Positions 1-6,252 of a stretch of 23,146 nucleotides of DNA are shown here, in pieces. Source of the stretch: JAFGTP01 sp964498725 (GTDB taxonomy: Bacteria > Fidelibacterota > UBA2242 > JAFGTP01); contig CAZCHS010000047.1 of assembly GCA_964498725.1 (NCBI GenBank), positions 1 to 23,146 of the forward strand, in the 5' to 3' direction. The number at the start of each line of letters is the position of its first letter. Within the stretch, counting starts at the first letter, position 1. The notes beneath the pieces are model-generated. The model saw nothing but the letters and a program-made list of their open reading frames with translations. It was not told the DNA's origin and did not search any database. The translations under genes were made by a program, and so were the position numbers.

Positions 1-89
1 ATCATTCTATGAATTTTCCAAATTAGTTTTTTATATGTCTCTGGTAAACTGTCAATTTTATTTGTTTTGCTTGAAGAATTTGAAAATCC

Positions 90-107
90 ATGAATAATTC
101 AGGTTAA
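90..107 (+). repeat. Partial copy of a dispersed palindromic repeat (right arm only)
   Basis: The 18 bases here match the right arm plus tail of the palindrome at 16033-16069 with one mismatch (ATGAATAATTCAGGTTAA here, ATGAATAATGCAGGTTAA there). A third copy lies at 1731-1768. The left arm cannot be recognised upstream, so this looks like a decayed or half copy. It lies in AT-rich sequence about 30 bases before the candidate sigma-operon promoter. In the rest of 1-223 I see no gene. Confidence 0.55.
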
Positions 108-136
108 ATCAACGCTTTTTTATTTTGTAAAATTCC

Positions 137-166
137 TTTGTAACCCTTAGAATTAAATGCCTATCC
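137..166 (+). promoter_or_regulatory. Candidate ECF-type promoter of the sigma/anti-sigma operon
   Basis: A -35-like element with the AAC core typical of ECF sigma factors (TTTGTAACCC, 137-146) is followed 15 bases after the AACC by CTATCC (161-166), which could be the -10. ECF sigma genes are often autoregulated from such sites. Just downstream lie a perfect 10-base palindrome TATCGCGATA (177-186) and an inverted repeat CCTATC/GATAGG (160-165 and 183-188) that could be an operator or a leader hairpin. Assigned by eye only. Confidence 0.3.
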
Positions 167-223
167 AATAATTGTTTATCGCGATAGGATTTTTGATAAG
201 TTTAAACTAACAGAAAAGCGAAT

Positions 224-802
224 ATGAATGAAAAAGAGATCGTAACATTAGCAGTTCAGGGTGACAAAAATGCTTTTGCTGAAATCGTAAAAAAATATCA
301 GGGAAGAATTTATAATCTTGGTTTGCGAATGACGGGGAATGAACAGGACGCTGAAGATATTTTGCAGGAAACATTTTTATCTGCATTACAGAACATTGAG
401 AAATTTGAAATGAAGTCGGCTATTTATACATGGTTGTATCGAATAGCTGTAAATTTTGGCCTGAAACGAATACAGGCGCGAAAAAAAGAATATGGGCATG
501 TGTCCATCGATGATCCGGATACCGAACATATCCATCATCAAAAATTGAATGACTGGCCGGAATTTTCCGCTGTGCAGATCAATGATGAACATTTTAAAGA
601 AAAATTGAATGAAGCACTGATGGAACTACCGGATAAATACAGAACTGTTTTTGTCCTGCGGGACTTACACGAAGTCTCCACCATTGACACGGCCAGAATA
701 TTGAATATTACCGAATCAAACGCAAAAGTGAGACTGATGAGAGCAAGAAATTTTTTAAAAGACAAATTAGACGATTTGTTCAAAAGCGAGGTGAGAACAT
801 GA
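224..802 (+). CDS. ECF-subfamily RNA polymerase sigma factor
   Basis: A 192-residue alternative sigma factor that would direct RNA polymerase to a small regulon. Sigma-70 region 2 spans about residues 20-85, with the conserved QDAEDILQETF stretch near 41-51 and the aromatic promoter-melting segment TWLYRIAVN near 69-77. A polar linker follows, then region 4 at about 128-180 with the helix-turn-helix including ARILNITESNAKVRLMRAR. There is no region 1 or 3, as expected for ECF factors, and the length is usual for the family. The Shine-Dalgarno before the ATG is weak. Its stop overlaps the start of the next gene by four bases (ATGA). That gene encodes a zinc-finger anti-sigma factor, so control by direct protein binding is likely. 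The exact ECF group and target promoters cannot be told from the sequence. Confidence 0.93.
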   Translation: MNEKEIVTLAVQGDKNAFAEIVKKYQGRIYNLGLRMTGNEQDAEDILQETFLSALQNIEKFEMKSAIYTWLYRIAVNFGLKRIQARKKEYGHVSIDDPDTEHIHHQKLNDWPEFSAVQINDEHFKEKLNEALMELPDKYRTVFVLRDLHEVSTIDTARILNITESNAKVRLMRARNFLKDKLDDLFKSEVRT

Positions 803-1047
803 ATGAGAAGAGAAACAAGATGTTTGACCAGGTCTGTGATTTTCTGGGTCAGGATATCGACTCTGAACCTTGCAAAATTATTCAGGAACATTTACAGGTT
901 TGCGACAACTGTGAGATTTTCGTAGACAAGATCAAAAAGACGGTCAAAGTTTACCGGGTCACCAATGACTGTGAAAAAATACCGGACCAGGTCTCCCGCA
1001 AACTCTTTGACAAACTAAACCTGGATTTTGAATGTAAACAGGAATAA
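799..1047 (+). CDS. Small cysteine-rich zinc-finger (ZAS/zf-HC2) anti-sigma factor
   Basis: An 82-residue soluble protein with no membrane segment. Residues 25-38 carry a C-x5-H-x3-C-x2-C arrangement (Cys25, His31, Cys35, Cys38), the zinc-binding signature of ZAS anti-sigma factors such as RsrA. There are six cysteines in all (13, 25, 35, 38, 58, 79), many for so short a protein. It overlaps the sigma gene by four bases and has a good Shine-Dalgarno (GAGGTGAG), so the two are translationally coupled. The likely role is to hold the sigma factor inactive in the cytoplasm. Release by thiol oxidation, as in RsrA, is inferred from the cysteine content and the downstream OsmC gene, not shown. The part after residue 60 has no recognisable domain. 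Confidence 0.85.
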   Translation: MNEKRNKMFDQVCDFLGQDIDSEPCKIIQEHLQVCDNCEIFVDKIKKTVKVYRVTNDCEKIPDQVSRKLFDKLNLDFECKQE

Positions 1048-1049
1048 TT

Positions 1050-1247
1050 ATGATTACGAAAGATACCATTATCGAGGATTTAGTAGAAGACTATCCGGAA
1101 TTGGTGGTTCCATTAAGGGAATATGGCATTGTCTGTATCGCTTGCGGTGAGCCGGTCTGGGGAACACTGGGCGAGTTAATGGATAAAAAAGAATTGAAAA
1201 ATCAAGATGAAATTCTAGAAAAAATGAATCAGATAATAAAAAAATAA
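1050..1247 (+). CDS. DUF1858-family small CxxC protein
   Basis: A 65-residue protein that matches the DUF1858 (ScdA N-terminal-like) pattern: an N-terminal ITKDTIIEDLVEDYPE helix, a single C-x2-C (Cys29 and Cys32), then a TLGEL turn and a second amphipathic helix. The family occurs alone or fused to redox and metal-related proteins, and its biochemical function is not established. The pair of cysteines could bind metal or act as a dithiol. It starts two bases after the anti-sigma stop with an AGGA Shine-Dalgarno at suitable spacing and is followed closely by an OsmC gene, so all four genes should share a transcript. Family assignment is confident; function is open. Confidence 0.82.
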   Translation: MITKDTIIEDLVEDYPELVVPLREYGIVCIACGEPVWGTLGELMDKKELKNQDEILEKMNQIIKK

Positions 1248-1259
1248 AGGATGATTAAT

Positions 1260-1676
1260 ATGAAAATTGAAGTACATCGCGCAAAGGATGCTACCCTTAT
1301 AACAAAAGCCGATTCAAACCACTGGGTGGTCATGGATTCGGTAAAAAAGTTCGGCGGCAGTGAGGCGGCAACAAAACCCATGGAAATGGTACTGATGGCG
1401 CTGGGAGGCTGCACCTCGATGGATGTTTTGTCATTACTGAAAAAAATGCGTGTCGAGTTGGATAGTTATGACCTTGAGGTTCAGGGTGAACGGGCGGAAG
1501 AACATCCGAAGCCCTTTACCAAAATTCAACTGGATTATTATTTTAAAGGAAATGGTCTGGCAGATAAAAAAGATAAAATCGAAAAAGCCGTCAAACTTTC
1601 CCAGGAAAAATATTGTGGTGTATCAGCGATGCTGGCAAAAACCGCTGAGATCAATTATGATATTCATCTGGAATAG
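1260..1676 (+). CDS. OsmC/Ohr-family peroxidase-like protein
   Basis: 138 residues with the OsmC fold signature. The first conserved cysteine is in the PMEMVLMALGGCTSMDV segment (Cys51) and the second in KYCGVSAML (Cys119). In Ohr/OsmC proteins these two cysteines reduce organic hydroperoxides. Members of this YhfA-like branch are less well characterised and may have another thiol substrate. I chose the ATG at 1260: the AAAGG at 1246-1250 lies nine bases before it, whereas the in-frame ATG at 1251 directly abuts the Shine-Dalgarno. It is the last gene of the sigma operon and is followed by a strong terminator. The context suggests a redox or electrophile stress output of the sigma factor, which is inference. 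Confidence 0.9.
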   Translation: MKIEVHRAKDATLITKADSNHWVVMDSVKKFGGSEAATKPMEMVLMALGGCTSMDVLSLLKKMRVELDSYDLEVQGERAEEHPKPFTKIQLDYYFKGNGLADKKDKIEKAVKLSQEKYCGVSAMLAKTAEINYDIHLE

Positions 1677-1700
1677 ATAGTGCTAAAATTTGGAACTGAA

Positions 1701-1729
1701 AAAGTCCGGAAATATCCGGACTTTTTTTA
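1701..1729. terminator. Bidirectional rho-independent terminator
   Basis: A perfect 10-base stem (AAAGTCCGGA, loop AATA, TCCGGACTTT) is followed by a run of T on the plus strand and preceded by A on the other. It lies 24 bases after the OsmC stop and between convergent genes, so it can serve both the sigma operon and the deoxynucleoside kinase transcript. Confidence 0.88.
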
Positions 1730-1730
1730 T

Positions 1731-1768
1731 CCTGCATTATTCATAAAAATATAAATAATTCAGGTTAA
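1731..1768 (+). repeat. Imperfect copy of the dispersed palindromic repeat
   Basis: Left arm CCTGCATTATTCAT (1731-1744) and right arm ATAAATAATTCAGG (1751-1764) pair with two mismatches around a six-base loop, then the tail TTAA follows. The same element is present intact at 16033-16068 and as a half copy at 90-107. The right arm overlaps the end of the deoxynucleoside kinase gene: on the minus strand TTAACCTGA encodes its last two residues and the stop codon. Confidence 0.7.
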
Positions 1769-2389
1769 GTCCAATCGCACATTGATCTCATTAAGATAAC
1801 CATTCAGTTTGTCTTTATGTTCAAAAACATTAAAACCATCGGTTTCAATAACAAGTACATGTCCTTTTTCCTGCTCTTTTTTGATCCACTTGTCATAAGA
1901 GACATTAAGCATATGCAGGTATTCGGGATCAATGGTTTTTTCATAATCCCGGGAGCGTTTTTTGATTCGCGTGATGAGGGTGTCCACACTGGCTCTCAGG
2001 TAGATGATCAGGTCCGGTTCTTTCAGATAGGAGGTCATTTCAGTAAAAAGGGAGCAATAATTCTCCCAGTCGGTTTTGTCCATATTGCCCATTTCGTGGA
2101 GATTTCTGGCGAATATTTCAACGTCTTCATATATGGTCCGATCCTGTATGGCTGAGCCCGGTTTTTCAATCATTTCCTTATGGGTTTTAAACCGGTTGGA
2201 GAGAAAGTATATCTGCAGATGGAAGCTCCAGCGCTTCATATCATGATAAAATTTATCCAGGTAGGGATTGTCGATAACAGATTCATAATAGGCTTTCCAG
2301 CCAAAATGGTCCGCGATAATATCGGTCATCGTGGTTTTACCAACGCCAATATTGCCGGCCACACCGACGAAGACTTCTTTCTTACTCAA
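1760..2389 (-). CDS. Deoxynucleoside kinase (dNK family)
   Basis: A salvage enzyme that would phosphorylate deoxynucleosides to their 5'-monophosphates in the cytoplasm. Counted from the upstream ATG at 2407, it shows the P-loop GNIGVGKTT (18-26), the glutamate of YYES (42), the DRT motif (89-91) and an arginine-rich lid RIKKRSRDYE (147-156), the set typical of bacterial deoxyadenosine/deoxyguanosine kinases. Substrate preference cannot be read off. The start is uncertain. The ATG at 2407 overlaps mtaB by 26 bases and has no Shine-Dalgarno, whereas a TTG at 2389 has AGGGAG six bases upstream and gives a compact N-terminus; I prefer the TTG. The gene follows mtaB with overlapping ends, suggesting translational coupling. 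Its stop codon lies in the palindromic repeat at 1731-1768. Confidence 0.88.
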   Translation of the reverse strand: MSKKEVFVGVAGNIGVGKTTMTDIIADHFGWKAYYESVIDNPYLDKFYHDMKRWSFHLQIYFLSNRFKTHKEMIEKPGSAIQDRTIYEDVEIFARNLHEMGNMDKTDWENYCSLFTEMTSYLKEPDLIIYLRASVDTLITRIKKRSRDYEKTIDPEYLHMLNVSYDKWIKKEQEKGHVLVIETDGFNVFEHKDKLNGYLNEINVRLDLT

Positions 2390-3704
2390 TAATTTCTCCC
2401 TCTGCATGTGAGTTAAAAACGTTTGTTATTTTAACCTTTTTCAATTGATTATTCAAATTTTTGTTGTAATTCACTTTAACATAAATAAAATTACCTGAAT
2501 TGCCACCCCAACGATCTTTTTTTAATTCCTGCTCGAACAGAACCGTTAAATTACGATTTAGAAATTTAGCGATGTACTCCTTTTTTAATTGTTCACCCAG
2601 TTTTCGCAATTCAGCAGACCGCTCCTTCTTTTTAATATCCGGCACCTGCGGCTTCATTGTGGCCGCTTTCGTGCCTTCACGTTTTGAATAGCGAAAAACA
2701 TGGAGATAGGAAAAATTCATTTTACAAATAAAATCCGCCATTTGTTCAAAATCTGCGTCAGTTTCACCGGGAAAACCAACAATTGCATCAGCGCCAATGC
2801 AGATGTCCGGCACTTCTGCGCGAATACGCTTCATTACAGTCGCAAATTCCGCCGGATTGTACTTGCGGTTCATCCGTTTTAATACAGGACCAGCGCCGTG
2901 CTGTAAAGGAATATGAAAATAATTACAGAGCCGGTCATTGTTTTTAACCAGTTTGATCATCTCATCAGTAATCAGGTTAGGTTCAATGGAACTCAACCGA
3001 AAACGGACAGTTGTCGTATTTATCAGTAATTGTTCTATTAATCGTGTTAAGTCAGTTTTGTCATCCTGATAAGTCCCGATATTAATTCCGGACAAGACAA
3101 TCTCATTATATCCTTTTTCCTCAAGAGTAACCACCTCTTTGATAACTTCTGCGCTTTTTCGGGAACGCACACGGCCACGCAGATAGGGAATAATGCAATA
3201 GGAACAGAAATAATTGCACCCGTCCTGAATTTTCACAAAAGCGCGTGTGCGGTCGGTTTCAGCAACACCATTCCGGGAGAAAGTATAATAATCATGGGAT
3301 TGCACCAATCGCGGGTCATTGACATCCGCCACCTCTGCTTTATTTTCCCAGTCATCGATATTTTCTATAAATTCTATCAGCCGTGTCTTTTCCAGATTAC
3401 CAATCACAACATGGACATTGGGCAAGTTCAGCAGTTCACCTTTTTTTTCCTGGGCATAGCAGCCGGTCATAATGATCTTTCCCTGAGGAGAGACTTTATT
3501 GGCGGCTGTCACTTCGGCACGGGTCTTGGCTTCAGCCTGGGTCGTAACAGCGCAGGAATTTATAATGGTAATGTCAGCAGCCTGATGGTTTTCCACCACA
3601 TCATAGCCGACACTGGCAAATTCGTGTTTTAAACTGGCTACTTCCGATTGATTCAGCCGGCAGCCCAGCACACGAAAGGATATTTTTTTTGTTTGCTTAC
3701 TCAT
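2382..3704 (-). CDS. mtaB: tRNA threonylcarbamoyladenosine methylthiotransferase MtaB
   Basis: A radical-SAM enzyme that adds a methylthio group to t6A37 of tRNAs, giving ms2t6A. The N-terminal UPF0004 domain carries the three cysteines of the auxiliary 4Fe-4S cluster (Cys15 in LGCRLNQSE, Cys51 in NSCAV, Cys82 in GCYAQ). The radical-SAM domain has C-x3-C-x2-C (Cys163, 167, 170) followed by IIPYLRGRVRSR. A TRAM-like tail ends the protein. The length of 440 is usual. The CRLNQ form of the first cysteine motif and the overall pattern fit MtaB rather than MiaB or RimO. The start has only a weak Shine-Dalgarno and lies 14 bases after a strong hairpin, so expression may be set by that leader. The deoxynucleoside kinase gene overlaps its end. 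Confidence 0.95.
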   Translation of the reverse strand: MSKQTKKISFRVLGCRLNQSEVASLKHEFASVGYDVVENHQAADITIINSCAVTTQAEAKTRAEVTAANKVSPQGKIIMTGCYAQEKKGELLNLPNVHVVIGNLEKTRLIEFIENIDDWENKAEVADVNDPRLVQSHDYYTFSRNGVAETDRTRAFVKIQDGCNYFCSYCIIPYLRGRVRSRKSAEVIKEVVTLEEKGYNEIVLSGINIGTYQDDKTDLTRLIEQLLINTTTVRFRLSSIEPNLITDEMIKLVKNNDRLCNYFHIPLQHGAGPVLKRMNRKYNPAEFATVMKRIRAEVPDICIGADAIVGFPGETDADFEQMADFICKMNFSYLHVFRYSKREGTKAATMKPQVPDIKKKERSAELRKLGEQLKKEYIAKFLNRNLTVLFEQELKKDRWGGNSGNFIYVKVNYNKNLNNQLKKVKITNVFNSHAEGEIIE

Positions 3705-3718
3705 ATATTTTTCGCAAC

Positions 3719-3746
3719 AAAAGCGACAATAGGAATTGTCGCTTTT
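3719..3746 (-). terminator. Terminator or leader hairpin between rmlA and mtaB
   Basis: A perfect 12-base stem (AAAAGCGACAAT, loop AGGA, ATTGTCGCTTTT) ends on the minus strand in TTTTGTTG. It would stop transcripts from the upstream run ending in the RmlA-type gene. Because it lies 14 bases before mtaB, an mtaB transcript either starts within that gap or carries the hairpin in its leader. A smaller perfect hairpin CGGATT-TAT-AATCCG sits at 3768-3782. Confidence 0.65.
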
Positions 3747-3831
3747 TATATTTTAAATCAGTATCCCCGGATTTATAATCCGTATTTTTATATTATTTTC
3801 TGCGGAAATTAATTCCACGCTCCACTTTATG

Positions 3832-4896
3832 TCAGCAATTTCGAATATTAGACTGATCGCCGATGATAAAGCGGTTGACCCGCGGACGGCTGACCACCTT
3901 TTCCATACTGACATTTTCACCAAAAATGGAATCTTCTATCCGCACATCCTGATCTTTTACAGTACAACCGGCAGATAAAATACTGAATTCCAGTTCAGAC
4001 TTCTCAATATGACAATTTTTATCGATAGCTGTATAAGGCCCAATATAGCTGTTAACAATTCTTGTATTCCTGCCGATCATCACCGGACCACGAATTTTAC
4101 TATTGGTAATCTCAGCGCCTTCTTCGATGATCACACGGCCATTGATCTTAGACTCCTTGCAAATGGTGCCTTTAATCTCAGTTTTAATGTTATCCAATAC
4201 CAGGCGATTCGCTTCCAGCAGATCATCCGGTTTTCCAGTGTCTTTCCACCAGCCGGTAATTTCTGAAAATGTCACTTTCAGTTTTTTGTCCAGCAGGTAC
4301 TGGTTGGCGTCGGAAATTTCCAGTTCCCCGCGAGCACTGGGTTTAATGGCATTGACCGCCTCAAAAATGTTCTCATCATAAATATAAATCCCGGTGACCG
4401 CGTATTCTGATTTTGGCTGCTGCGGCTTTTCTTCGATGGCGATAATTTTATCACCCTGAATTTCCGGAACCCCAAATCGTTCCGGATCAGGAACGCTGGA
4501 CAGCACCAGGTGGCAATTGGATTCGCTCTTTTTAAATTCATCAACAAAGCGTTTTATTCCCCCGACAATAATATTGTCACCAAGATAAAAAACAAACGGT
4601 TCGTTGTCCAGAAAAGGTTGCGCGATCCGAATACAATCGGCCAGGCCATTGGGCGCTTCCTGAGGAATATAGGTGATGTTCAAGCCCATTCCCGAGCCAT
4701 CGCCGTAGACCTTCTTGACTTCTGTTCCATCTTTATTGGTAATAATTCCGACTTCGGTAATGCCGGCTTCTTTGACATATTCCAGCGCGTAATTCAAAAT
4801 CGGTTTATTGGCAATCGGAATAAGATGTTTATTCTGTGTATGCGTAATGGGTCTCAGACGTGTACCATGCCCACCGGCAGTTATTAATGCTTTCAT
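3832..4896 (-). CDS. Glucose-1-phosphate thymidylyltransferase, long RmlA form
   Basis: Nucleotidyltransferase that joins dTTP (or a related NTP) and glucose 1-phosphate to make dTDP-glucose, the entry to deoxysugars such as rhamnose. The N-terminal Rossmann-like domain has GGHGTRLRPIT (8-18), then NKHLIPIANKP and the YLGDN metal site. From about residue 235 the protein continues as left-handed beta-helix repeats (IRGPVMIGRNTRIVNSYIGPYTAI). This two-domain form of about 355 residues is the RmlA-long/StrD type, distinct from the 290-residue RmlA. The ATG has an excellent GAGGGA Shine-Dalgarno and lies 10 bases after rimO. No rmlB, C or D genes are in view, so the pathway product is unknown. 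The long family also contains archaeal-type sugar-phosphate nucleotidyltransferases with other substrates. Confidence 0.85.
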   Translation of the reverse strand: MKALITAGGHGTRLRPITHTQNKHLIPIANKPILNYALEYVKEAGITEVGIITNKDGTEVKKVYGDGSGMGLNITYIPQEAPNGLADCIRIAQPFLDNEPFVFYLGDNIIVGGIKRFVDEFKKSESNCHLVLSSVPDPERFGVPEIQGDKIIAIEEKPQQPKSEYAVTGIYIYDENIFEAVNAIKPSARGELEISDANQYLLDKKLKVTFSEITGWWKDTGKPDDLLEANRLVLDNIKTEIKGTICKESKINGRVIIEEGAEITNSKIRGPVMIGRNTRIVNSYIGPYTAIDKNCHIEKSELEFSILSAGCTVKDQDVRIEDSIFGENVSMEKVVSRPRVNRFIIGDQSNIRNC

Positions 4897-4906
4897 AATT
4901 CCCTCT

Positions 4907-6211
4907 TTATTTTATCTCACCAATCAAATCCATATTTATAGTATCAGTAACTCTTATTTTACAAAATTCACCGGGCTGAAGTTCCCGGTCACTTTTTACC
5001 ATGATGAAACAATCCACTTCCGGCGCATCCCACTGTGTCCGCCCGCGATAATGGTCATCTTCCCGGCCTTCGACCAAAACATCAATAGTTTTTCCGATTT
5101 TTGAAGCGGCAAACTCGCTGGCAATATCAAACTGGGTTTCCATCAGTTCTTCCTGGCGACGCTCCTTGACCTCAGCGGGAACATCGTCTTTCAGTTTAGC
5201 GGCAACGGTATCTTCTTCCTCGGAATAGGTAAAAACACCCAACCGCTCGAACCGCATTTCCTCAACAAAATCCAGCAAATCATTGAAATCCTCTTCTGTT
5301 TCCGTAGGGAATCCGGTTATGATTGATGTTCGAATGGCAATTCCCGGGACTTTTTCACGAACATTACTGATAATTTTTTTGACCTCTTCGCTCTTCCGGC
5401 TGCGATTCATTAACTTAAGAATTCTGTCGGATGAATGCTGGACCGGAATGTCAATATATTGACAAAGTCCGTCATATCTGTTGAACAATTCCAATAATTC
5501 CGGATTCCAAAAATCAGGATTGGTGTACATAATCCGCAGCCAGGGAAAGAAAGCCCCCTTCAGTAGTTCCTCAACCAGATCGTACAATTTCAGTTCACCA
5601 TAGTTATCTGTCCCATAGCGTGTCAGATCCTGAGCTGTGAGTACGACTTCCTTAACCCCCTTCTGCTGTAGGTAGTCGGCTTCCCGTAAAACATCCTCAA
5701 TTGTCCGGCTCCTTTGCGGTCCACGGATTCCCGGTATCGCACAGAAAGAGCATTGATTATCACATCCTTCAGCAATTTTCAAATAGGCTTGATAAGGTGG
5801 CGTGATCAGATCGCGAATGGTGGCCAGGTCCGGCATTGCCATTCGGTCTTTTGTCAGATATTTAATAATATCAGCCTGGGAATCGATCCCAAAAATAGCG
5901 TCCACTTCCTGTATCTCATCAGTCAATTCCTGTTTATAGCGCTCAGTCAGACATCCCGTAGCGATAACGATTTTACCATTATCCTCACTTTTCAAATTTA
6001 CCGCCTCAAAAATCGTTTCAATGGATTCTTCCTTGGCATCTTTGATAAATCCACAGGTATTGATGATAATAACATCCGCGTTTTCAGTCTTATCCACCGA
6101 TAGTAGACCGGCGCGATTCAGGCCGCCTTTTAAAACCTCGGAGTCAACCGTGTTTTTGGGACAGCCCAGAGATATAATAGTATAGGTTTTTGGTGTTTTA
6201 TTCTGCTTCAC
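4907..6211 (-). CDS. rimO: Ribosomal protein uS12 methylthiotransferase RimO
   Basis: Radical-SAM methylthiotransferase that modifies an aspartate of ribosomal protein S12. From the chosen start, the UPF0004 domain holds Cys17 (ISLGCPKNTVDSE), Cys53 (NTCGF) and Cys87 (GCLTE). The radical-SAM motif C-x3-C-x2-C is at 150, 154 and 157 (EGCDNQCSFCAIPGIRG), and a TRAM domain closes the protein. SLGCPKN with CAIP is diagnostic for RimO against MiaB and MtaB. I chose the GTG at 6211 because AGGA (6217-6220) stands five bases upstream and this gives the normal 434-residue length. The frame stays open up to a TTG at 6256, which would overlap the preceding stop but lacks a ribosome site. It follows the pgsA-ftsY fusion by 41 bases. 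Confidence 0.94.
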   Translation of the reverse strand: MKQNKTPKTYTIISLGCPKNTVDSEVLKGGLNRAGLLSVDKTENADVIIINTCGFIKDAKEESIETIFEAVNLKSEDNGKIVIATGCLTERYKQELTDEIQEVDAIFGIDSQADIIKYLTKDRMAMPDLATIRDLITPPYQAYLKIAEGCDNQCSFCAIPGIRGPQRSRTIEDVLREADYLQQKGVKEVVLTAQDLTRYGTDNYGELKLYDLVEELLKGAFFPWLRIMYTNPDFWNPELLELFNRYDGLCQYIDIPVQHSSDRILKLMNRSRKSEEVKKIISNVREKVPGIAIRTSIITGFPTETEEDFNDLLDFVEEMRFERLGVFTYSEEEDTVAAKLKDDVPAEVKERRQEELMETQFDIASEFAASKIGKTIDVLVEGREDDHYRGRTQWDAPEVDCFIMVKSDRELQPGEFCKIRVTDTINMDLIGEIK

Positions 6212-6252
6212 AAGATTCCTGTAATTACAAATGGCACATGTTGGCATAAAAA

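Noticed and set aside
3832..4896. Assignment of the RmlA-type gene to a rhamnose cluster
   Set aside because: No rmlB, rmlC or rmlD is present, and the protein is the long beta-helix form whose substrates vary.
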